Positions 1-7,365 of a DNA stretch of 16,541 nt are shown here, piece by piece (position 1 is the stretch's first letter; every line of letters starts with the position of its first letter). Source of the stretch: Flavobacterium sp. (GTDB taxonomy: Bacteria > Bacteroidota > Bacteroidia > Flavobacteriales > Flavobacteriaceae). Where the stretch lies: assembly GCA_024709705.1 (NCBI GenBank), contig JANJWE010000235.1:1-16541 (forward strand). The letters are read 5' to 3'. The notes beneath the pieces are model-generated. The model made no database searches. It saw only the letters and a list, made by a program, of their open reading frames with translations, and was not told the origin of the DNA. The position numbers and the translations under genes were made by a program.

Positions 1-1008
1 AGCAGCTACCAACATTTCCAACACACTCATGAACAATACAAACGCTCCAGATACAGGAGAAATCCATGCGGTTTTGAAAATATAGATTAATGAAATTAAA
101 CTCAATATAATAATGTGTCCCGCTGTAATGTTAGCAAAAAGACGAATCATCAAGGCAAATGGTTTTGTAAACATTCCGATAATCTCTACCGGCCACATGA
201 TGGGGTATAATGCTTTTGGAACCGGTGGAGCAAAAATGTGTCCCCAATAGTATTTGTTAGCACTAAAAGTAGTGATTAAAAACGTGATAAATGCCAAAAC
301 GAAAGTGAAATAAATATTTCCGGTTAAGTTAGCACTGAATGGGAAGAAAGGTATTAATCCGATTAAGTTGTTTATCCATATAAAGAAAAAGATGGTTAAC
401 AAATACGGCATATATTTCGCATAATTTTTGTGTCCGATGTTTGGAATAGCAATATCATCTCTTACGAATAATACCAAAGACTCCAAGAAACCGGCCAACC
501 CTTTGGGAGCCATTTTATTTTTGTTGTATGAACGAGCAACTGCCGTAAACAATAAGAATAAAATAATAACCGACATCAACATGGAGAAAACCAATTTGGT
601 TATTGAAAAATTTAAGGGTCTGGCTGCAAAGTTCAAACCGCTTTTATCCGCTTCATCTGTGATTTCTGCGAATTTATCGGCATAGTAAATTACTTCTTTA
701 TAACGCACAAATTGCTCTCCATTTACTTCAACAATTTCTTTTCCTTCGTTATCATGGTGAAATTTTGAAGATGAAAACACCGTTAAACCGTTATTTGTCC
801 ATAAAATAATCGGCAAATAGAATGAAATCGCATGTCCATTCCAATCGGCAATATGAAACTCATGTGAATCTCCAATGTGTGAATTAATCAAGTCGGTGGC
901 ATTAAACTCTTTATCCTCAGAATGTGACCCACCTGCAAATCCGGAAATGGGTAACAACGTTACTAATAAAATCGCTAGGAACTGAATGGTACTTTTTGCT
1001 ATTCTCAT
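1..1008 (-). CDS. atpB: F1Fo ATP synthase subunit a, 3' end cut by window
   Basis: This is the proton-channel subunit a of the membrane Fo sector. It forms the half-channels next to the c-ring and couples proton flow to ATP synthesis. 336 codons are present and the C-terminus lies beyond the window. The N-terminus (MRIAKSTIQFLAILLVTLLP, then an SGFAGG segment) looks like a signal peptide, and a periplasmic-type hydrophilic region of about 120 residues follows, as I recall for Bacteroidota AtpB. The second half is strongly hydrophobic. The key helix reads MIRLFANITAGH, with the essential arginine at residue 289, matching the RLFxNxxAG motif of the family. The start at 1008 is the first ATG in frame and lies about 40 bases after a perfect TAnnTTTG box. 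The rest of the atp operon presumably follows to the left. The family call is secure. Confidence 0.95.
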   Translation of the reverse strand, partial: MRIAKSTIQFLAILLVTLLPISGFAGGSHSEDKEFNATDLINSHIGDSHEFHIADWNGHAISFYLPIILWTNNGLTVFSSSKFHHDNEGKEIVEVNGEQFVRYKEVIYYADKFAEITDEADKSGLNFAARPLNFSITKLVFSMLMSVIILFLLFTAVARSYNKNKMAPKGLAGFLESLVLFVRDDIAIPNIGHKNYAKYMPYLLTIFFFIWINNLIGLIPFFPFSANLTGNIYFTFVLAFITFLITTFSANKYYWGHIFAPPVPKALYPIMWPVEIIGMFTKPFALMIRLFANITAGHIIILSLISLIYIFKTAWISPVSGAFVLFMSVLEMLVAA

Positions 1009-1049
1009 TTTTAAAATTTAGCAGAATTTAATGTCGTTAAAATTTCGTG

Positions 1050-1057
1050 CAAAGGTA
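1050..1057 (-). promoter_or_regulatory. Predicted -7 promoter box for atpB
   Basis: On the minus strand this reads TACCTTTG, an exact match to the Bacteroidota -7 consensus TAnnTTTG. Transcription would start near 1043, giving a leader of about 35 bases before the atpB ATG at 1008. No TTG at the usual -33 spacing was found, so this is a one-element prediction. It suggests that atpB can be transcribed separately from the upstream small membrane genes. Confidence 0.5.
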
Positions 1058-1141
1058 CATATTTAATTAATAAATGAAAATATATCAAAAGAATTTTTAA
1101 GGAAAGTCTTCAAAGATGTTTTGTTTTTAATAATTACGCAA

Positions 1142-1528
1142 TCATTTTGGGTTTAAAAGTCTAACAGAATGAATGGTTTCGAAGAGCAAAAAAAGAAAAA
1201 ACGGAATAAAAAAAGCACCAACGTCCGGGATTTTATTTTCAAAATCGGATTGAATTAAAGGCATCAAAAAAACTATTGAAGCCATCATTTTTAAAATTCC
1301 TGTTGCTAAAAAAGTGTATCCGGTTTTGTCAAAAAAAGTAGTGTTGACAAAAACCAAAAACAAGTACATTAAAAAGGTAACACAAAAGTGAAAACTATAA
1401 ACTCCAACAAGATTATAATAAAAGGGTGTTTCCGGAAATAAAAATCGGGTAACCCAGAATTGTGTGGCAAACATTAAAAGTGAAAAAGGGATAAACTGTT
1501 TGATAAAAGGCAATAATTTTTCTTTCAT
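1142..1528 (-). CDS. AtpI-like small membrane protein upstream of atpB
   Basis: A 128-residue hydrophobic protein with about four membrane segments (roughly residues 8-26, 38-60, 72-92 and 100-120), starting MKEKLLPFIKQF. It sits between an AtpZ-like gene and atpB, the place where atpI-type assembly or Mg/Ca-transport helper genes are found in ATP synthase loci. The sequence has no motif that I can use on its own, so the role in ATP synthase assembly is inferred from position and topology. The frame stays open upstream to 1651. I chose the ATG at 1528 because it overlaps the stop codon of the preceding gene in an ATGA arrangement, typical of translational coupling, and because the upstream extension is not hydrophobic and overlaps most of the neighbour. 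Confidence 0.7.
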   Translation of the reverse strand: MKEKLLPFIKQFIPFSLLMFATQFWVTRFLFPETPFYYNLVGVYSFHFCVTFLMYLFLVFVNTTFFDKTGYTFLATGILKMMASIVFLMPLIQSDFENKIPDVGAFFIPFFLFLLFETIHSVRLLNPK

Positions 1529-1755
1529 TCGTTTTGCTTTGAAATGTTTTTTACTTGACGTATTACATGATACAATGCTACAAATACGGAAAGTAATGAT
1601 AAAATAATGGTAAAAACTGGGGTTGAAATTTGTTGTTTTTGATCTATCCATTTACCCAAAAGAACTCCTGCCAAAATGATTATTCCCATCTGAAAAGGAA
1701 TATTCATAAAAACCAGCCATTTGTTAAGCGATTTTTTCTTCGGGTCCGGGTTCAT
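1525..1755 (-). CDS. AtpZ/AtpI-family protein
   Basis: A 76-residue protein with a short basic N-terminus (MNPDPKKKSLNKW) and two membrane helices at about residues 14-36 and 46-66. The segment FQMGIIILAGVLLGKWIDQK is the recognisable AtpZ/AtpI core: an FQMG start, a glycine-rich helix and a GKW(I/L)D end. The family is associated with ATP synthase c-ring assembly or ion supply. Its position two genes before atpB fits. The first ATG overlaps the end of the bactofilin gene by 32 bases in another frame. A later ATG at residue 17 would cut away the start of the first helix region, so I prefer the longer form. The downstream AtpI-like gene starts on its stop codon. Confidence 0.85.
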   Translation of the reverse strand: MNPDPKKKSLNKWLVFMNIPFQMGIIILAGVLLGKWIDQKQQISTPVFTIILSLLSVFVALYHVIRQVKNISKQNE

Positions 1756-2131
1756 TTTGAGTAGGTAATGTTTTTACATTGGGTTTCATTACGCAAGTAG
1801 CACTAAATTCTGCTCCCGGTTCTACGGCCAATTTTCCGCAGACTACCTCCCCATGAATGATTGCTTTTGATTTTAAACTCAAAATTTCTAAAACCTGAAT
1901 TTTGCCATCAAACTTACCTTCAATATCGGCATTTTTACATACGATATCACCTTTAATACTTCCGGCAGGGCCAATAACCAACTTCCCTTTAGAATAAAAA
2001 TTACCTATTAAATGTCCGTCCAATCTAAAATCGGCAGACGATTGTATATCGCCCTTTATGATGGTTCCTTCAACTATTCTATTGGTTTTACCCAATAAAT
2101 CGGTATAGGATTTTGAATCTTTTTTAAACAT
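1724..2131 (-). CDS. Bactofilin (polymer-forming cytoskeletal protein)
   Basis: A 135-residue bactofilin. The family self-assembles without nucleotide into filaments built on a right-handed beta-helix, and serves as a scaffold for cell-wall, surface-appendage or motility proteins. The middle of the protein (about residues 18-115) shows the expected short repeating pattern of turns: VEGTIIKGDIQSSADFRLDG, then GNFYSKGKLVIGPAGSIKGD, then further rungs with IEGKFDGKI and IIHGEVVCG. The flanking ends (KKDSKSYTDLLG and a PTQNEPGPEEK tail) are hydrophilic and likely disordered, which is normal for the family. The start lies 2 bases after the stop of the sprE-like gene, so the two are almost certainly co-transcribed. 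The 3' end overlaps the AtpZ-like gene by 32 bases. Confidence 0.93.
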   Translation of the reverse strand: MFKKDSKSYTDLLGKTNRIVEGTIIKGDIQSSADFRLDGHLIGNFYSKGKLVIGPAGSIKGDIVCKNADIEGKFDGKIQVLEILSLKSKAIIHGEVVCGKLAVEPGAEFSATCVMKPNVKTLPTQNEPGPEEKIA

Positions 2132-2133
2132 GA

Positions 2134-4950
2134 CTATCCTTTTTTGGTGTTGTTAGGTGCCGGTGGTAACTGTTGTTGAAAATTTGATTCATTTCCTCCT
2201 TTTCCGGAAGAATTGGTTTTTCCGCCTGCAGGGGGCATATCGTTTCCTCCCGGAGGCATTAATGAGCCGCCTTTACCCGGATTTTGTGTTCCGGCAGGAT
2301 TTTGCATAGGAATTACAATCTCTGGTTGTTCTTTTGTGGCTTGAGTTCGCTTGGGCTTGGGAATATACGGTGGCGGAACAACTCTCAAACTAGGATCTAA
2401 ATATTCTTCTAAATTTTTTCTAATTTGAATGATTTTATAATTCTCCGTAGAAACGATAACAAAAGGTTCTGCTATTTTATATTCTTTAAATTCTTTTAAT
2501 ATGGAAGCTACTCCTTTGGCATATTCCTCATCTTTTAATCCGTGAATTACAATAAAGTTCTTGTCCGTTGTGTACAAATCAATAGAATGTGACAATTGTA
2601 TCTGATTTCTTTCTTTTATGAATTTACTGATTTTTTCGAGTAATTCTTTGGTTTTTTTGTCTTCCAGATTATCTGCTCGATATAAAATCTTATACGTTGT
2701 TGGCGGTGCTTGGTCAAAATACAAACTTTCCAAATACGGTATATTATCATACAACAACTCTTCGGCTTGTTTCCCTTCATCTGCATTGGGATAGGTTAAA
2801 GCCACAAAGTTGAGCGATTTTTTGTAATCTTGAATTCCGCTCATTTTGGCAACAAGTGATGCTTTGAGTAATTCAAACTTGGGCAACAATTCTTCTCCGG
2901 TAAATTTTTCAATAGCTAAATCGGTTTCTAATGCCACTGCTCTATAGTCTTGATTTTCATATCGTTTGTATAAACTTTTATAAACGATTTCGGGATCATC
3001 TATCAAATTATCGGCAGAAGCATTTGATTTACTTAAAATTTGAGCGTATCGGGAACCTGGGAACTGCGTTAAAATTTTATCTTTCAGAGCCAAAGACTTT
3101 GTTGGATTGATAATTTCATACACTTTATATAAATTGTAAAGTGCCGGTAAAACAAGGCGTTCTTCGGGTTTACTTTTTAATAAAATTTCAAATCTATCGG
3201 CAGATAAATAATATTCTCTAAATTTTTCTTTGTAAATAACTCCCAATTGGTAATAGGCAAAATTGCGTTCTTTGGCAATACTATCAATCACCGTTTTTGA
3301 GGTAGGCAACTGACTCAAATAAAAATCAGGAGAATACATAGGATTGTCTTTTTCCTCTTGTGCCAAGACATTATCCTCTTGTTCCGGAGAATCCGGGCTT
3401 TCAACAAATGAAGTACCCGGCTTTTGATTCAACCTCCAATAACCTCCCAAACTTCGTTTTCCCCATCGTTTTTCAAAGTCGAGTTTACCTTGAGCCAAAG
3501 TAGCCGCATTGTAAAAATAAAACGTAGATGTACTACTCCCTGTTGTTAAACTAGCCGAATTTTTAAAGGAAAGTTCTTTTGATTCTGGAATTGCGTTATT
3601 TTTTTCTTGTGTAGCGGTTTTGGCATTTGCTTTTTTCAAATCGGCAATGTAAGCCTCATAAAAGGCGATTTGATCTTCTTTTGAAAGCGAAACTACATTC
3701 AAAATACTATCATTTCTTTGGGCAATACCTTCATATTTAATGACATCAACTAAATTGTCTCGTTTCTTTTTGATGGCTTTAAATTCGCGAGTGCGAGGTT
3801 GTAATAAAACCAAAGTACTGTCGTAATACTGTCCCGATGTTTGGTATTTGGCTTTGTAAAAATAAATTTCGCCTAAGTTTCTGTAATTTGAAGCCAATAA
3901 ATAGGGATCTAACGATTGGGCTCTTAGTGATTTATTATAGTTAACAACCGCGTGATCCGGCATTTTCATTCCTTCATAAAACAATCCTTTTTGATAATAC
4001 AAAACATCCAAATAAGGTCTGTTTTCTCTATCTTCAATAAGTTTATTGAATTGCGTTACAAAAGGAAGTGTATCCGCTTTTTGGTAATCAAAGTATGCAG
4101 CTTGTTTGGCATGGGCTTGAATTACATATCTTCTGGGAGATTTACGTTTCATATCTATTACAGATTGATAGTAATAGAAAGCACTGTCTTTTTGCTTTTG
4201 TTGGTCAAACAATTGCCCTAAAATGAAACGGTAACGAGCCTTTTCTTCATCTTTTTTTGTATAACTTAATGCTTTTCTAAGTCTTACAACAGCACTGTCT
4301 TGTTCTTCCAAATTAAGAAAAGCTTGAGCCAAACTGGCATTAGCATCTGCAAAAACTTGATCTTTAAACTTAATTTCGCTTAGTAGTTTTCGAAGGTTTT
4401 TTACGGCCAAAGCATCATTTTCCAAACGGATATTGGTACGCTCTCTCCAAATTTTGGCTTCATAGATTTTATCGCTGTCCGGATTTTTATATAAAATATA
4501 ATTAAATGCTTCTAAAGCGGGTACAAAACGTTGGTCATAATACCTGGCTTTGCCCAACAAAAGGTGAGCTTCATCCATTTGTGGGTTTTTTTCACTACCC
4601 CCAATAAGCATAGAACGTTTTTGGATTGCCTTAGTTGCTTTCTCTTCTGCTCTTTCAAAATTAGGATTTCTGCTTTCGCCGGGCATACTCGCTTCTTGGG
4701 TGACTTGCATGCGTTCTACTGGCAAAACTTCCCAGAAATTATCCTTGTAATTGTTTCTCAAATCTGTCAAACCCTCTTCTAAAGCCAAATTACCGTTGTA
4801 AAGAACATTGAATTCGGTATTCAAAGCCTGAAAATTTCGGTTCAAAAATTTATCTTTTCGGGTAGAACAAGCCCCAAAAGCGAGAATAGTTAGAGATAAG
4901 TAGAGTGTTTTTTTTGCAGCAGATTTCAAAATTAAAACATTTAATGGCAT
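2134..4950 (-). CDS. sprE: Gliding motility / type IX secretion lipoprotein SprE (PorW)
   Basis: A 938-residue protein of the SprE/PorW family, which is needed for type IX secretion and gliding in Flavobacterium and is anchored as a lipoprotein. From the chosen ATG at 4950 the N-terminus is a lipoprotein signal with hydrophobic stretch LYLSLTILAFGAC; the lipidated Cys would be residue 28. It is followed by CSTRKDKFLNRNFQALNTEF and NVLYNGNLALEEG, a conserved start for this family. The next 700 residues are helical and TPR-like (for example ALEAFNYILYKNPDSDKIYE and DSAFYYYQSVIDMKRKS). The last 80 residues are a Pro/Gly/Asn-rich tail. The frame is open upstream to 4983, but the predicted promoter at 4981-4988 and the signal peptide favour 4950. 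The bactofilin gene starts 2 bases downstream. Confidence 0.9.
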   Translation of the reverse strand: MPLNVLILKSAAKKTLYLSLTILAFGACSTRKDKFLNRNFQALNTEFNVLYNGNLALEEGLTDLRNNYKDNFWEVLPVERMQVTQEASMPGESRNPNFERAEEKATKAIQKRSMLIGGSEKNPQMDEAHLLLGKARYYDQRFVPALEAFNYILYKNPDSDKIYEAKIWRERTNIRLENDALAVKNLRKLLSEIKFKDQVFADANASLAQAFLNLEEQDSAVVRLRKALSYTKKDEEKARYRFILGQLFDQQKQKDSAFYYYQSVIDMKRKSPRRYVIQAHAKQAAYFDYQKADTLPFVTQFNKLIEDRENRPYLDVLYYQKGLFYEGMKMPDHAVVNYNKSLRAQSLDPYLLASNYRNLGEIYFYKAKYQTSGQYYDSTLVLLQPRTREFKAIKKKRDNLVDVIKYEGIAQRNDSILNVVSLSKEDQIAFYEAYIADLKKANAKTATQEKNNAIPESKELSFKNSASLTTGSSTSTFYFYNAATLAQGKLDFEKRWGKRSLGGYWRLNQKPGTSFVESPDSPEQEDNVLAQEEKDNPMYSPDFYLSQLPTSKTVIDSIAKERNFAYYQLGVIYKEKFREYYLSADRFEILLKSKPEERLVLPALYNLYKVYEIINPTKSLALKDKILTQFPGSRYAQILSKSNASADNLIDDPEIVYKSLYKRYENQDYRAVALETDLAIEKFTGEELLPKFELLKASLVAKMSGIQDYKKSLNFVALTYPNADEGKQAEELLYDNIPYLESLYFDQAPPTTYKILYRADNLEDKKTKELLEKISKFIKERNQIQLSHSIDLYTTDKNFIVIHGLKDEEYAKGVASILKEFKEYKIAEPFVIVSTENYKIIQIRKNLEEYLDPSLRVVPPPYIPKPKRTQATKEQPEIVIPMQNPAGTQNPGKGGSLMPPGGNDMPPAGGKTNSSGKGGNESNFQQQLPPAPNNTKKG

Positions 4951-4957
4951 AACTAAA

Positions 4958-4971
4958 AAAAGAGCTCTTTT
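4958..4971. repeat. 14-base perfect palindrome in the sprE leader
   Basis: The sequence AAAAGAGCTCTTTT is perfectly self-complementary. It lies 7 bases before the sprE start codon and, if the predicted promoter is right, at about +3 to +16 of the transcript. It could bind a dimeric regulator or fold as a small hairpin with a loop of AGCT. A/T-rich palindromes of this size also arise by chance. Confidence 0.4.
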
Positions 4972-4980
4972 AGTATATAG

Positions 4981-4988
4981 CAAGGGTA
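4981..4988 (-). promoter_or_regulatory. Possible -7 promoter box for sprE operon
   Basis: On the minus strand this reads TACCCTTG, one mismatch from TAnnTTTG. It would start transcription near 4974, leaving a leader of about 24 bases before the ATG at 4950 and excluding the longer frame that starts at 4983. No -33 element at proper spacing was seen, so the call is weak. Confidence 0.35.
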
Positions 4989-5063
4989 AAAATACGTTTC
5001 TTTTTGAAATAGAGAAAAATATTGACTCTTTTTTGTAAGCAGAAGCCCTTTTGGTTTTAAAAA

Positions 5064-5097
5064 TTAGGCGTTTTGAATGCTATTCTGCAAAAAACGC
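5064..5097 (-). terminator. Candidate terminator after the ABC ATPase gene
   Basis: Reading the minus strand, GCGTTTT (5097-5091) pairs with AAAACGC (5074-5068), and an inner TGC/GCA pairing closes a loop of AGAATA. The stem is followed by CTAATTTTT. The hairpin spans the stop codon of the ABC ATPase gene (5080-5082). Its place between that gene and the sprE operon fits an end of transcription, though the stem is interrupted and the T-run is not immediate. Confidence 0.45.
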
Positions 5098-5775
5098 TTC
5101 CAATTCTTTAAGGGTTTCCGATGTAGGAATTAGGTCCAGTTTGATTTCCCCTTTTTGTAGTGCTACAATACGATTGGAAACTTCTACAGTATGCTGTAAA
5201 TCGTGACTTGACACTAAAATGGTAACTGTAGGGTCATCTGCCAATTCTTTGATAATTTTTTTCAATCGAATTTGAGTAGTCGGATCTAAATTTGCAAAAG
5301 GTTCGTCAAGAATAATAACTTCAGGTTCACCAATCAAAGCAGCTACTATTCCAACTTTTTTAGAGTTCCCTTTGGATAAATCTCTCAAATATTTTTTGTT
5401 TTTTAAAATCTCTCCATTAAAAAAATCTGAATATTTAACCAAAAAGCTATCTACATCGGCTTTGTTCCAACCTCGAAGTTCTCCAATAAAATAAAAATAT
5501 TCTTCGGGTGTGAGGTATCCAATTAAAAAACTTTCATCAATGAAAGAAGAGGTAAATGGTTTCCATTTTTCACTTGTATTTACTTGAATCGAGTTGTTCG
5601 TTATCAGTCCGGTAGTAGGCTGAATTAAATCTAATAACAAACTGAAAAAAGTAGTCTTGCCGGCTCCGTTATTTCCAACCAAACCAAAACTTTGTCCTCT
5701 TGAAATTTCTAAATGTTCAATATTTAAAACCGTATTTCCATTGTAGGTTTTACTAAGATTTTTTACTTGAATCAT
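5080..5775 (-). CDS. ABC transporter ATP-binding protein (ABC-2 type)
   Basis: A 231-residue cytoplasmic ATPase that would power the membrane protein encoded just upstream. Motifs in order: Walker A GNNGAGKT at 34-41, ABC signature LSKGN at 133-137 (followed by SKKVGIVAAL), Walker B VIILDEP at 153-159, D-loop NLDP at 162-165 and H-loop SSHD with His191. The LSKGN form and the length are typical of ATPases of the ABC-2 exporter type. The Q-loop region reads SFIDESFLIGYLTPEEY, with no glutamine where one is usual. The start lies 28 bases after the stop of the DUF5687 gene, so the pair should be one transporter unit. The substrate is unknown. Confidence 0.92.
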   Translation of the reverse strand: MIQVKNLSKTYNGNTVLNIEHLEISRGQSFGLVGNNGAGKTTFFSLLLDLIQPTTGLITNNSIQVNTSEKWKPFTSSFIDESFLIGYLTPEEYFYFIGELRGWNKADVDSFLVKYSDFFNGEILKNKKYLRDLSKGNSKKVGIVAALIGEPEVIILDEPFANLDPTTQIRLKKIIKELADDPTVTILVSSHDLQHTVEVSNRIVALQKGEIKLDLIPTSETLKELEAFFAE

Positions 5776-5803
5776 GGATGTTGTGTATTAAGATTGATGA
5801 TGA

Positions 5804-7288
5804 TTAACTTTCTTGTTGTTTGTATCCGGATAGGATATCATACTTTCTTTTGGCATATTGCAATGCGATTTTTTGCATTAGATAATTTCGCAATAAAATT
5901 CCAACCAAGCCTAAAATTGCCAAAACAGCAACTCCTGTTTCATAAGAGAAAAAATAGTAGGCCAGATACCAAATTAGTATAGGAATTAGCAACAAGGGAA
6001 ACCCTACAATCCATTGAGCTGCACCGGTTCCTTGGTAATTCATAAACGGACTCTTATCTAAATCAATTCTTTTTTTATTAAATGATCCTGAATACATCAA
6101 AATAGGAACGTTTACCCCTATGTTATAAAGAGCACAGGCTAAGTTTAATGCTAAAATATTGAGCCCAAAGAAAGCATAAGGTACACTCAAAATGGCCAAT
6201 ACAATGACCGAAAAAGTCATTAATCCGGCCTTAGAATTTAAATATTCTTTTAAAGGAATATTTTGAGACATCATCATAGAAAAATAGGCACTATCCCACG
6301 AAGGTATGAACTGTCCAAAATTTACCATAAAAATTCCGGTGACAAAAATCCCTACAAAAACAAAAAAGGCCGGCATGCTTTGATAGGTTGGATTAGGATA
6401 AAAAATTAATCCATACAATAAGAAAAATAATGACATCCAAACGGTTGTTTTGGGTCGTTTGTTTCTCCAAATCAATTTTAAATCCAACTGTAAAAAAGGA
6501 GCCATTTTACCAAAACGTCTTACCCAATTGTAATCTACCGTTGAAACTTCTTTAGATTTGGTTTGGATTGATTCATCTAAATAAAATTTAGCTCTTAAAT
6601 TGCTAAAATTCCAATAATACAAAGCGAACAAAATCAAAAAAGGCAATCCCATTAGAATTGGATAATCGATTAATAAACCTAAAAGTTTTCCAAATGCAAC
6701 GGTAATTCTAAAAACTTCAAAATATTCCAATCCAAACAATAGTAATCCCAATGCCAAAAAAGGCAATAATCTTTTCAAATTGTCTGCAAATCTTTTCTTT
6801 AAAATGAAATTAGTATAATTTACACACAAGGTCAAAACATACACCGATACCATCCAAGGAATTATATTCCATACCGAAATCTTTTCTTTTACGGCATAAA
6901 AAATACCAAAAGGCACAATTAGCAATAAGGGTAAAATGTTGTAAAAAGAAAGCAAACTTTTTAACAATACAAAATGGATAACTTTTGATCTGGGTATAGG
7001 CACAACCAAAAGAGGTTTTATATTTAAAACCGGTAAAGATTGAAGGAAAAAACGATAAAATAACTCAATGACCAACCAAAGTAAAACAAAATTATTTACG
7101 GTTGTTAATGGGTCTTGGTTGGGGTTCAATTCTTTTGAAATAGGATATAAAGCCACTCCCAAAAACAAAAAAGCTGTTAAAAAGCAAACCGCCAAAAACC
7201 CTAATAAAATTTTTAACGCAATACTTTTTCCAACACTTGCCGACCTGATAAAAGATTTAAATTCTAATGAGATAAAACGTAGAAACAT
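5804..7288 (-). CDS. DUF5687 multi-pass membrane protein (ABC permease-like)
   Basis: A 494-residue hydrophobic protein with about ten to twelve membrane segments. The N-terminus MFLRFISLEFKSFIRSASVG and the following long helix match what I recall of the DUF5687 family in Bacteroidota, which sits next to ABC ATPases and probably acts as their membrane partner. A basic cytoplasmic stretch around residues 245-275 (VRRFGKMAPFLQLDLKLIWRNKRP) separates two hydrophobic halves, an arrangement like ABC-2 permeases in which each half begins with a helix preceding a cytosolic loop. I chose the ATG at 7288 over one seven codons earlier because it gives the family-like start. No promoter box is visible in the 77 bases upstream, which suggests read-through from the preceding genes. 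Substrate unknown. Confidence 0.82.
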   Translation of the reverse strand: MFLRFISLEFKSFIRSASVGKSIALKILLGFLAVCFLTAFLFLGVALYPISKELNPNQDPLTTVNNFVLLWLVIELFYRFFLQSLPVLNIKPLLVVPIPRSKVIHFVLLKSLLSFYNILPLLLIVPFGIFYAVKEKISVWNIIPWMVSVYVLTLCVNYTNFILKKRFADNLKRLLPFLALGLLLFGLEYFEVFRITVAFGKLLGLLIDYPILMGLPFLILFALYYWNFSNLRAKFYLDESIQTKSKEVSTVDYNWVRRFGKMAPFLQLDLKLIWRNKRPKTTVWMSLFFLLYGLIFYPNPTYQSMPAFFVFVGIFVTGIFMVNFGQFIPSWDSAYFSMMMSQNIPLKEYLNSKAGLMTFSVIVLAILSVPYAFFGLNILALNLACALYNIGVNVPILMYSGSFNKKRIDLDKSPFMNYQGTGAAQWIVGFPLLLIPILIWYLAYYFFSYETGVAVLAILGLVGILLRNYLMQKIALQYAKRKYDILSGYKQQES

Positions 7289-7365
7289 ACAATTGCGATT
7301 AGTTATCAATTCATTTAAACCTGAGAATGTGAAATGAGTCGTACATGTGAAAAAAATGTTACAAT

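Noticed and set aside
428..685. 85-codon open frame on the plus strand
   Set aside because: It lies opposite atpB, whose protein has clear family motifs; the plus-strand translation has no family-like features.
1529..1651. 41-residue N-terminal extension of the AtpI-like protein
   Set aside because: It overlaps most of the AtpZ-like gene in another frame, and the ATG at 1528 overlaps the AtpZ stop in a typical coupled ATGA.
4951..4983. 11-residue upstream extension of SprE
   Set aside because: The predicted promoter starts transcription downstream of 4983, and the shorter form gives a normal lipoprotein signal.
7289..7365. Promoter or terminator between paralogue A and DUF5687
   Set aside because: No TAnnTTTG box on the minus strand; ACATGT and ATGT/ACAT pairs are too short to call a hairpin.
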